17,932 nucleotides of DNA from JBDKGV01 sp039798005 (GTDB lineage: Bacteria > Fibrobacterota > Fibrobacteria > UBA5070), in contig JBDKGV010000047.1 of the NCBI GenBank assembly GCA_039798005.1, forward strand, positions 1 through 17,932, read 5' to 3'. A program made the translations under genes and the position numbers. Positions 1-6,138 of this stretch are shown piece by piece. The notes below the pieces were generated by a model. The model did no database searches. It saw only the letters and a program-made list of their open reading frames with translations, and was not told the DNA's origin. The first letter of the stretch is position 1. Every line of letters starts with the position of its first letter.

Positions 1-256
1 GCGCTCTCCTGGGACAAAATGAAGGTTGAGATCAAACTACAATCTCGTTCATGCTCGGCCCTGTCCGGGGAAAAACTTCTTGCAACTCCCCCATTGCAAG
101 GCGTTGTCGATCCATCCTTTGCCCTGCGTTTCCCCGACCTGATCCCGGACTTGAAGCGGCCGGCACTCAGATTTGACATTTCCTTGACACGCTAGTGCTA
201 GACATCCGAGCCTGTCCTCTACTAGCTTGGGATATTCCACTCCTAGAAAGGTTCAC
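1..256. other. Left-edge region without a convincing gene
   Basis: No coding region is supported here. On the plus strand, frame 1 is open from the window edge to a TAG at 191-193. It has no recognisable domain, and its third-position GC is visibly lower than in the neighbouring genes, so I do not call it. It could still be the last 63 codons of a gene starting outside the window. The rest is the upstream region of the prolyl isomerase gene, with two TTGACA hexamers 11 bases apart (173-178 and 184-189). Confidence 0.5.
173..204 (+). promoter_or_regulatory. Possible sigma70-type promoter of the prolyl isomerase gene
   Basis: There is a perfect -35 consensus TTGACA at 173-178 and a second at 184-189. 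The best -10 candidate is TAGACA at 199-204, preceded by TGC as in an extended -10. Its spacing from the first -35 is 20 bases, longer than the ideal 17. The second TTGACA has no good -10 at normal spacing. The region is AT-rich for this genome and lies 50-80 bases upstream of the start codon. The promoter is likely but the exact elements are uncertain. Confidence 0.4.
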
Positions 257-1363
257 ATGATGCGCAATCGCGTTCTTATCGCCTCGGCCGCTTTGGTCCT
301 GGGCGCATGCCAAAACGGTGGCACCACCGCCGCCAAGACCGGAAACGGCGCCTTCAAGGCACCCGCCGGCGACACCACTGAAGTCGTTGCCGGTGTCGAC
401 ACCTTCGCCGTCACCAAGGGCATGGTCAACCGCGCCTTGACTCCCTCGCTTGGCCAGATCGCCCAGCAGGCGCAGTACATGGGCGGCGACATCGACGCCG
501 TGCTCAAGGATGCCCGCCAGAAGATCGTCGCCCAGATCCTGCTCCAGCACGTCCTGACCAACGAAGTGCAGAAGAAGAACGTCCAGGCTCCGGCCGCCAA
601 GGTCGACTCGGTCTTTGCACAGTTCCGCAAGCAGTTCCCGGACGACGCCCAGTTCGAGCAGTTCCTCCAGCGCAACAGCACCGACATCGCCGGTCTCAAG
701 CTCAAGCTGGCCGAACAGGTGAAGGCCGACGTGCTCCTCGAGACCGCCCTTGCCGACTCGCTGAAGGTGACCGACGAGGAGGTCCAGGCCTTCTTCGAAG
801 CCAACAAGGCCAAGTACGGCGTTGGTGGTCAGACCAAGGCCAGCCACATCCTCAAGCTCACCAAGAGCCCGACCGACACCGCAGAAGCCTATGCCGCCAT
901 CGTGGCCGTGCAGAAGAAGCTGGCCGGTGGTGATTTCGCGGCCATCGCCAAGGCCGAGTCCCAGGATCCGGGTTCGGCGTCCAAGGGCGGCGATCTGGGC
1001 TTCTTCGACCCCAAGGACATGGTTCCCGCCTTCTCCGCGGCCCTTGCCACCCTCAAGGCCGGTGAAGTCTCCGGCATCGTGCGCTCCGAGTTCGGCTACC
1101 ACATCATCAAGCTGTTCGAGAAGCGCGAAGGCAAGGAGATCAAGCTTGACACCCTCAAGCCCAAGATCGTGGAGGAGATCCAGGGCATGCGCAAGGGCCA
1201 GCTCGCCGAAGAGTACATGCGCAAGCTCCTCAAGGCATCCAAGGTCACCTTCCTGAACGACGACTACAAGGCCTCCGACCTGTTCGGCGGGGACAAGAAG
1301 TCTCCCAAGGCCGAGGTCAAGGGCCCCAAGCAGCCCGGCCTGATCTCCAAGATCAAGAAGTAA
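257..1363 (+). CDS. Parvulin-type peptidyl-prolyl isomerase lipoprotein (PpiC/PrsA/SurA-like)
   Basis: A 368-residue predicted lipoprotein that should assist folding of exported proteins in the periplasm by cis-trans isomerisation of prolyl bonds. The N-terminus has basic residues, a hydrophobic stretch and a lipobox LGAC with the lipidated cysteine at 18. Residues about 45-190 are a helical SurA_N/PrsA-like chaperone region. Residues about 192-289 are a parvulin domain with the family signatures KASHIL, GGDLGFF and the late FGYHIIKL segment. The C-terminal tail is rich in lysine and proline. ATG 257 was chosen because GAAAGG lies 5 bases upstream and the signal peptide starts there. ATG 260 is an equally possible start. 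The gene seems monocistronic, with a promoter upstream and a strong terminator downstream. Family assignment is firm; the client proteins are unknown. Confidence 0.93.
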   Translation: MMRNRVLIASAALVLGACQNGGTTAAKTGNGAFKAPAGDTTEVVAGVDTFAVTKGMVNRALTPSLGQIAQQAQYMGGDIDAVLKDARQKIVAQILLQHVLTNEVQKKNVQAPAAKVDSVFAQFRKQFPDDAQFEQFLQRNSTDIAGLKLKLAEQVKADVLLETALADSLKVTDEEVQAFFEANKAKYGVGGQTKASHILKLTKSPTDTAEAYAAIVAVQKKLAGGDFAAIAKAESQDPGSASKGGDLGFFDPKDMVPAFSAALATLKAGEVSGIVRSEFGYHIIKLFEKREGKEIKLDTLKPKIVEEIQGMRKGQLAEEYMRKLLKASKVTFLNDDYKASDLFGGDKKSPKAEVKGPKQPGLISKIKK

Positions 1364-1382
1364 TTTGACAGATCCTGTCAAA
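1364..1382. repeat. Dispersed palindrome, copy 1 (TTTGACAG-ATC-CTGTCAAA)
   Basis: A perfect inverted repeat with 8-bp arms around a 3-base centre. It begins on the first base after the TAA stop of the prolyl isomerase gene and ends 8 bases before the terminator stem. It is the best copy of a motif that recurs about ten times up to 11359. Confidence 0.85.
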
Positions 1383-1970
1383 AGGAACGAAATCCCCTCT
1401 GGAGCCTCTCCGGAGGGGATTTTTTCTTGGCGCGAGCGGTTCGTTTCCAAGCTGCTCCGGGTCTGGATGCGCACTTGGCGCGTTCACCCCAGGACCGTCC
1501 TCCCGGAAGGCCCTGCGGTGCTGGCCTGCTGGCATCAGGACCTGCTGCCCATGTTCGCCGCCTTCCATGACGAGAAGGCCTTGGCCCTGGTGAGCCGCAG
1601 CCGGGACGCCGATCTCCTTTGCGCCCTGCTCCTGCCGACCCGGGTTTCGGTGGTGCGCGGCTCCTCCTCCCACGGATCCATGGCGACCCGCCATCTGCTT
1701 CGCCACCTGCAGCAAGGCGGCAAGGTCATCATGGCTCTCGATGGCCCCAAGGGCCCTGCACGGATCGAAAAGCCCGGCGTCGACTGGCTTTGCAAGCAAA
1801 GCGGCGCGGCGCTGTGCCGGATGGAATTTCACGTCCGGCACGCGATCCGCCTGCCCGACTGGTCGCGTTTGCGCTTGCCGCATCCCTTTGCCGGCCTGCA
1901 CGTCCGGATCCACCTATCTTTCCCTTCCATGAGCGGCTCTGCCATCCACACCACATCGGAGCATCCGTGA
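1365..1970 (+). CDS. DUF374-type lysophospholipid acyltransferase family protein
   Basis: A protein of up to 201 residues resembling the DUF374 branch of the lysophospholipid acyltransferase superfamily, thought to acylate lipid or lipid A-like acceptors at the inner membrane. Visible family features are CWHQDLLP (55-62, family form FWHxxxLP), SRSRDADLL (77-85), VVRGSSSHG (97-104) and DGPKGP (126-131) followed by KPG. The start is uncertain. TTG 1365 gives the usual family length and keeps the N-terminal helix SKLLRVWMRTW, but it has only a weak ribosome site and places a strong terminator across codons 10-19. ATG 1467 avoids the terminator but puts WHQ only 22 residues in and also lacks a clear Shine-Dalgarno. 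The stop overlaps the kinase start (GTGA), so the two are probably translationally coupled. The family call is good; the substrate is unknown. Confidence 0.78.
   Translation: MTDPVKRNEIPSGASPEGIFSWRERFVSKLLRVWMRTWRVHPRTVLPEGPAVLACWHQDLLPMFAAFHDEKALALVSRSRDADLLCALLLPTRVSVVRGSSSHGSMATRHLLRHLQQGGKVIMALDGPKGPARIEKPGVDWLCKQSGAALCRMEFHVRHAIRLPDWSRLRLPHPFAGLHVRIHLSFPSMSGSAIHTTSEHP
1391..1425 (+). terminator. Intrinsic terminator after the prolyl isomerase gene
   Basis: A 14-bp stem (1391-1404 with 1408-1421, one G-U pair) with a 3-base loop is followed by a run of T to 1425. This is a classic Rho-independent terminator. It also lies inside the open frame of the downstream acyltransferase if that gene starts at TTG 1365. 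Confidence 0.9.
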
Positions 1971-3682
1971 CACCCCGCCTTCCATGGCGACGGATCATGC
2001 TGGTCGGCACGGGGGCCCTGCTCCTGATGGTCGGATGGGCCGCCGCCTTCCTGATCCTCAAGGATTCCTGGGGGGAATCACGTCAAGCCGACGAATCCGC
2101 CTGGCTCAATGCCCGGATCGACCTCTGGCAGGACACCACCCTCCGACGCACCGTCGTCGCGATGGATGAGCGCATCGTCCTGGTCGAGGTGGTGGACACG
2201 TCCCTGCGCATGCTCGCCCACCCGCGCTTTCCTCAGGAGCGGTTTTCCATGTCGTGGAAGGCCAAGGCACTGGTGGTGGAAAAGGACCTTGCCCGTCAGC
2301 GCGTCGTGCGATTTTCGCGTCCCTTGCCCTTGGTGCGCTCCACCCCTTCCCGGCCATGGTTCCTCGCCCTGCTCGCCCTGTCGCTGGGCAGTTTGGCTCC
2401 TCTATGGCTCCTGTGGTTGCAAGTGCGCGACGAACGCAAGCGCATCGATCTTCTCACCGGAACCGCGCGCGCCGCCGAATCCGGTCGTCGACTTCCCGAG
2501 CAGGCCCTTGAAATTCGCTGGGGCCTTGAGGAGGAGGTGCGGTTGGCCCACGACCTCGGATCCGAGGTCCGTCGCCTGCGCATCCTGCTCCACTCCGAGG
2601 AACGCCGCCTCCAGCGGCTCCTGGACGCCACCCGCGAAGGCGTGGTCCTCCTGGACGCTCAAGGCCGGATCGTGCTGTGCAACCGGCAGGCGGCACACCT
2701 CCTGGGCCTGGACGAAGGCCTCTCGCGCATCGGTCGCGATCGGGCTTCCGGCCAATCCGTCGCCCGTTCGGTCCGCAACCATTCCCTCTTCACGCTGGCG
2801 CGCGACCTCGATTTCCTCGAGCGGATGCGATCGGGGTTCGCCGGCACCGGGGCACGCGAATTCGAGTTCGAGGCCGGTCGCACCGAGGTCCTCCACCTGT
2901 CCGCCCGGCTCTCGGAGGCCCGGATCGACTGGCGCCGCTCGGGTTGGCTCCTCACCATCTTCGACATGACCTCCCGCAAGGTGGCCGAGCGCTTGCAGCA
3001 GCGCTTCATCTCCAACGTCTCCCACGAATTCAAGACGCCGCTCACCTCGATCCGGGGCTATGCCGAAACCCTCCATGACGAGCTGGAGGACGACGATCTC
3101 CTCGATCCTTTGAAGAAGAAGTTCCTGGACCGCATCCTGGCGGGCACCACCCAACTGGAGGACATCGTGGCCGACCTCTTGGATCTTGGCCATCTGGCCG
3201 AGGCCGGTCGCTTGAAGCGCGCCTCCGATCCCGTGGAGCTCGCCGACGTCTGCCGCCAAGCCTTGGCCACCGTCGAGCCTCAGGCGCGCGCCAAGGCCGT
3301 GCAATTGGAACTCACCACCACCGGCCCCCTGGTCGTGCGCGGCGATGCCCACAAGCTCATGCGCGCCGTGCTCAACCTCGTCTCCAACGCGGTGAAGTAC
3401 GGCCCCTCGATCGCAACGGTCCGGGTGCTTCTGAGCCAAGTCGACACCGAGGCCTGGATCGAGATCGTCGACCAGGGTCCCGGCATCCCCGAGGAGAAGC
3501 GCGGCAACCTGTTCGAGCGCTTCTATCGCGTCGATGAAGGACGCTCGCGCGAGATGGGCGGAACCGGACTGGGCCTTGCCATCGTCAAGGAGGTGGCCGA
3601 AGTCCACGGGGGCCATGCCGAAGTCGTCTGCGAACCGGGCCAAGGCTCACGCTTCCGCATCCGCATCCCGCTTCCTATTTGA
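1967..3682 (+). CDS. PhoR-like membrane sensor histidine kinase
   Basis: A 571-residue two-component sensor kinase. TM1 is about residues 12-31, a periplasmic sensor region of about 95 residues follows, and TM2 is about 131-151. A charged helical linker leads to a PAS domain (about 214-335, beginning DATREGVVLLDAQGR). HisKA carries the phospho-acceptor His353 in NVSHEFKTPLTS. The ATPase domain has the N box NLVSNAVKYG (470-479), G1 DQGPGIP (502-508), the F box FERFYR (516-521) and G2 GGTGLGLAIV (531-540). All catalytic boxes look intact. The GTG 1967 start overlaps the acyltransferase TGA by 4 bases and has CGGAG 5 bases upstream. No response regulator is in the window, so the partner is elsewhere. 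The domain order resembles PhoR, but phosphate sensing is not shown. The TGA stop is part of the palindrome at 3678-3696. Confidence 0.93.
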   Translation: MTPRLPWRRIMLVGTGALLLMVGWAAAFLILKDSWGESRQADESAWLNARIDLWQDTTLRRTVVAMDERIVLVEVVDTSLRMLAHPRFPQERFSMSWKAKALVVEKDLARQRVVRFSRPLPLVRSTPSRPWFLALLALSLGSLAPLWLLWLQVRDERKRIDLLTGTARAAESGRRLPEQALEIRWGLEEEVRLAHDLGSEVRRLRILLHSEERRLQRLLDATREGVVLLDAQGRIVLCNRQAAHLLGLDEGLSRIGRDRASGQSVARSVRNHSLFTLARDLDFLERMRSGFAGTGAREFEFEAGRTEVLHLSARLSEARIDWRRSGWLLTIFDMTSRKVAERLQQRFISNVSHEFKTPLTSIRGYAETLHDELEDDDLLDPLKKKFLDRILAGTTQLEDIVADLLDLGHLAEAGRLKRASDPVELADVCRQALATVEPQARAKAVQLELTTTGPLVVRGDAHKLMRAVLNLVSNAVKYGPSIATVRVLLSQVDTEAWIEIVDQGPGIPEEKRGNLFERFYRVDEGRSREMGGTGLGLAIVKEVAEVHGGHAEVVCEPGQGSRFRIRIPLPI

Positions 3683-3696
3683 CAAATTCCGTCAAA
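3678..3696. repeat. Dispersed palindrome, copy 2, at the junction of convergent genes
   Basis: TTTGAC and GTCAAA arms (6 bp) are separated by 7 bases, in the same 19-base frame as copy 1, but the inner arm positions are not paired. The left arm supplies the TGA of the sensor kinase (3680-3682). The right arm supplies the minus-strand TGA of the outer-membrane protein gene (3694-3692). No canonical terminator is visible here. Confidence 0.7.
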
Positions 3697-4519
3697 GACT
3701 CCAGCTCAAGGCCACGGCCTGCTGCCAACCCAGGCGTCCTTCCCCGGACATGCTGAAATCCAGACCCAGCTCCTTCCAGCGGGTCCCTGCCCCGAAGGCA
3801 AGCTCCAAGGGCTCCAGTCGCACGGCCGCGCGCAAGGTCATCCAGGACGCAAGCCGGACCGTCTGTCCCACCTGCCACGTCGGTCGGCTCTCACCGCCTT
3901 GGAAGCGCGCGCTCACCGCGCTGGAAAACCGGCCATCCAAGGTCGTGACGGCGATTCCGGCCAGACCATCCCGCACCAATCCCTCCCCGGAGCTCCCGAC
4001 CTCGGCCTGGAGCAGTTGCCGACCTGAGGCCCCCACGGAGAGCCACTCCAGCGGCTTTCCCCACACGCCCAGATTGAGATCCGTCGCCCACGCATTTCCC
4101 AGCCCCTGGGCAAAGGCCACCTGGACCGCCTCGCCACTTCCCCCGACGGCCCAATCGCCCCATCGCCACGCCAGGCCTGCGATCACAAGATCCTCGCGGA
4201 AGACCTCACCCGCACGGAACTGGCGCATCCAGACTCCGGCGGCGATCGGCTTCCCCGACCACCCGGCCCATGCCGACCAAAGGGGAAGGTCTTCCATCCC
4301 CAGTGCCCGGGTGTATCCGGCGCCCAGTTCGATCCCCTCTCGCGTCGCCAAGAGGGCCGGATTCTCGCGCATGGCGGCCACCCCTCCTTCCATGGCGGGC
4401 TGCAGGCGCCCGATCGCGATCCTTTGAGGATTCGGGTCCGCTCCGTTGAGCAATGCCCACCCGGGCGCGGGCGCAAGCACGGCGCAAGCAAGACAGATTC
4501 TGTCAAATATGAACTTCAC
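3692..4519 (-). CDS. PorV/FadL-like outer-membrane beta-barrel protein, hypothetical
   Basis: A 275-residue exported protein of uncertain function. It has a signal peptide (hydrophobic stretch ICLACAVLAPAPGWA, cleavage near residue 22). The mature start GGVAAMRENPALLA (45-58) resembles the opening of PorV/PorQ/FadL-type barrels, where a GGA segment is followed by an NPA motif. The rest alternates short amphipathic strands and turns with many Gly, Trp and Ala, as in a barrel. The start is GTG 4519. It overlaps the upstream lamin-tail gene's TGA (GTGA) and has GGGGAGG just upstream, so translation is coupled. An unusual Asp-Arg in the signal-peptide n-region is encoded by a copy of the dispersed palindrome. 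A PorV-like role as shuttle for type IX secretion cargo is possible but inferred. It could also be an uncharacterised porin. Confidence 0.72.
   Translation of the reverse strand: MKFIFDRICLACAVLAPAPGWALLNGADPNPQRIAIGRLQPAMEGGVAAMRENPALLATREGIELGAGYTRALGMEDLPLWSAWAGWSGKPIAAGVWMRQFRAGEVFREDLVIAGLAWRWGDWAVGGSGEAVQVAFAQGLGNAWATDLNLGVWGKPLEWLSVGASGRQLLQAEVGSSGEGLVRDGLAGIAVTTLDGRFSSAVSARFQGGESRPTWQVGQTVRLASWMTLRAAVRLEPLELAFGAGTRWKELGLDFSMSGEGRLGWQQAVALSWSL
4489..4507. repeat. Dispersed palindrome, copy 3, inside a signal-peptide region
   Basis: The core GACAG-ATT-CTGTC (4492-4504) is a perfect inverted repeat, followed by AAA on the plus side. It lies in codons 5-10 of the minus-strand outer-membrane protein gene, where it encodes Phe-Asp-Arg-Ile-Cys-Leu. 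Confidence 0.8.
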
Positions 4520-6138
4520 AGACGCCTCCCCAGCACCACCCACTCCCGCCGCGCCGTCACGGCTCCCTCGCGGGACTTCGCCTCGACAAGAATGAGGTAG
4601 GTGCCCATGGGACAGAGGCGTCCCGCAGCGTTCCTGCCATCCCATTCCAATGCGCCGTTTGCAGGCACAGGGCCGTCGAGAAGCGTCCTCACCCGCCTGC
4701 GATCCAAGTCAAACACGGAAACCGTCACCTTCCAGTCGGGAGGTGCGGAAAGGCTCATGCCAAGGGTCCCGGCAACCTGCAGATCTCCCGGGGAGAACAA
4801 CTTGCTCCCGAGCGAAAAGCCAAGGCCCTTCGTTCCCGTCTCGCTCCACCCGGGCGTCGCTCCGAAGGCCCAACCCGGGGTCGCTCCCAGGGCATCGGGA
4901 GAAGCCACCCAGTTCGCCGCATCCTGCGTCGCGGCCGACCGGCTGCGCCGTTCCCGGCTTTTTCCGGCGGGCCAGGCGCCCCAGAACGCCGAACTCCACG
5001 CAAGGCTGTCCTGCACGTTTCCCTGCTCGTCGCGCAGGATCAGGAGATCCTCCACCTGCGAGAGGCGCGGCCATCCCGCCACCTCGGCGCACGGCATCGA
5101 TGGAAGGCGCCAAGCGGCACGCAATCCCGCGCAATCCGGAGAAAGGACCAGATGACCTCCCGTCGGCAGGACGGTCCCCGGAGCGAAGGGATGCCTTTGC
5201 AACGTGTCGCCAAGACTCCATCCCGAAAGATCGAAGGGAGATGGCGTCGCTTGAGACAGTTCGATCCATTCCGGCTGTCCACTCGGGCTCGAGGCCTGGA
5301 CCTCGGAGAACTGCACGCGACCCGCTTCCCCGAACAGCCAGACCCCCGCCGTGTCGTCCACCGGACGTCCATCCCCGGGCAACCGCACCGTCACCCGCAA
5401 CCGGTTCCCCGCATCGATCCCGCTTGTGGACAGGCTCACAAGGCAGGTGTCCCCGCTGCGACACGACAGATTCTGTCGAATCTCCCCGCCGGCCCTCCAT
5501 GCGACCTCCCGCCCCTGCCAATCCTGCAATCCGCGATTCCAGACTCTCGCCTGAACCTTGCCGGATTCCGTCCTGATGCCGACGATCGCCCCTTCCAGCT
5601 CCTGCCGCGTGGTGTCCTGACTGTTCCGGCCGTTGGGCGTCCCGTAGTCACCAAGGCCAAAGCGCGCCGTGCTCGCCTGCCAGCAGGAAAGGCTCGCCCC
5701 GTCGCAGCGTGCGCCGGTGCGCTCAACTGAATGCCCCGGTTTCAAGGGCCAGCCGCTCCCCCAGAGCACCGAATCCCGCACGGTCCCTCCCGGATCGAAG
5801 AGCCGCATGGCACCGGAGGAATTGGGAAGGCTCCACCCTGAAGACAGGATCTGTCCCGCTTCGATCCCGCCGTTTGCCTGGCTTGGGGTCCGGGTCACCA
5901 CAAGGAATCCGCCGGGAGCGATGCTCTTCGCGGAGTCGAGCGACACGCGGCTTGAGCTTCCGGTGGCGATGGACCATCCCGCCAATTTGACGGAATCCGG
6001 TCCGGAGTTGTAAAGTTCAAACCATTCCCCGGACGCATCATCCACCTGCGCCGGGTCCGGCATGAATTCCCAAAGGAGAAGATCGGTTGCGGCACCAAGG
6101 CGCAACAAGACTGCAGCGAGAAGGATCGCGGGGGACAT
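4516..6138 (-). CDS. Secreted protein with two lamin-tail domains and a FlgD-like C-terminal sorting domain
   Basis: A 540-residue exported protein. The N-terminus is hydrophobic (PAILLAAVLLRLGAA), a signal peptide without a basic residue. Residues about 18-175 form a lamin tail domain (LLLWEFMPDP, GEWFELYNSG, LAGWSI, GGFLVV). About 180-268 look like an Ig/CARDB-type spacer. About 270-430 form a second lamin tail domain (VQFSEVQ, EWIELSQ, DLSGWSLGD, GGHLVLS). About 440-540 are a FlgD-like Ig domain (VFDLDRRRV, ALEWDGRNAAG, GTYLILVEAK), resembling type A sorting domains of type IX secretion cargo. A seven-residue tandem repeat, GATPGWA/F, lies at 418-431. ATG 6138 is the only start that keeps the signal peptide. 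An in-frame TGA lies 18 bases upstream of it and no Shine-Dalgarno is visible. Its 5' end overlaps the divergent gene by 52 bases. No catalytic domain is seen. Confidence 0.85.
   Translation of the reverse strand: MSPAILLAAVLLRLGAATDLLLWEFMPDPAQVDDASGEWFELYNSGPDSVKLAGWSIATGSSSRVSLDSAKSIAPGGFLVVTRTPSQANGGIEAGQILSSGWSLPNSSGAMRLFDPGGTVRDSVLWGSGWPLKPGHSVERTGARCDGASLSCWQASTARFGLGDYGTPNGRNSQDTTRQELEGAIVGIRTESGKVQARVWNRGLQDWQGREVAWRAGGEIRQNLSCRSGDTCLVSLSTSGIDAGNRLRVTVRLPGDGRPVDDTAGVWLFGEAGRVQFSEVQASSPSGQPEWIELSQATPSPFDLSGWSLGDTLQRHPFAPGTVLPTGGHLVLSPDCAGLRAAWRLPSMPCAEVAGWPRLSQVEDLLILRDEQGNVQDSLAWSSAFWGAWPAGKSRERRSRSAATQDAANWVASPDALGATPGWAFGATPGWSETGTKGLGFSLGSKLFSPGDLQVAGTLGMSLSAPPDWKVTVSVFDLDRRRVRTLLDGPVPANGALEWDGRNAAGRLCPMGTYLILVEAKSREGAVTARREWVVLGRRL
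5465..5477. repeat. Dispersed palindrome, copy 4, in the lamin-tail gene
   Basis: GACAG-ATT-CTGTC, a perfect 5-3-5 inverted repeat identical in core to copy 3. On the minus strand it is read within Ile-Arg-Gln-Asn-Leu-Ser of the spacer domain. It is a different reading frame from copy 3, so the DNA rather than the peptide is shared. Confidence 0.75.
5843..5855. repeat. Dispersed palindrome, copy 5, in the lamin-tail gene
   Basis: GACAG-GAT-CTGTC, a perfect 5-3-5 inverted repeat. It is read as Gly-Gln-Ile-Leu-Ser on the minus strand, in the first lamin tail domain. Confidence 0.75.
6072..6078 (+). promoter_or_regulatory. Ribosome binding site that fixes a TTG start
   Basis: AAAGGAG lies 8 bases upstream of TTG 6087. 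It is the only good Shine-Dalgarno near the 5' end of the helix-hairpin-helix gene and argues for a TTG start inside the divergent gene's coding region. Confidence 0.65.

Noticed and set aside
1..193. Plus-strand open frame without start, ending at TAG 191
   Set aside because: It is short, has no recognisable similarity and has weak third-position GC. It may be a gene tail but cannot be supported.
1364..1382. Palindrome as an SOS/LexA box
   Set aside because: The E. coli box is CTGT-N8-ACAG and the Fibrobacter-type box, as I recall it, is TGCNC-N4-GTGCA. Neither fits GACAG-N3-CTGTC, and the copies sit mostly at gene ends or inside genes rather than in promoters.
2402..3643. Open frame of about 413 codons antisense to the sensor kinase
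   Set aside because: It is a shadow of the kinase, whose catalytic boxes are all intact on the plus strand.
5987..6003. TTTGACGGAATCCGGTCC as another palindrome copy
   Set aside because: The left arm fits, but the right half is one base out of register, so it does not form the 13-base core.
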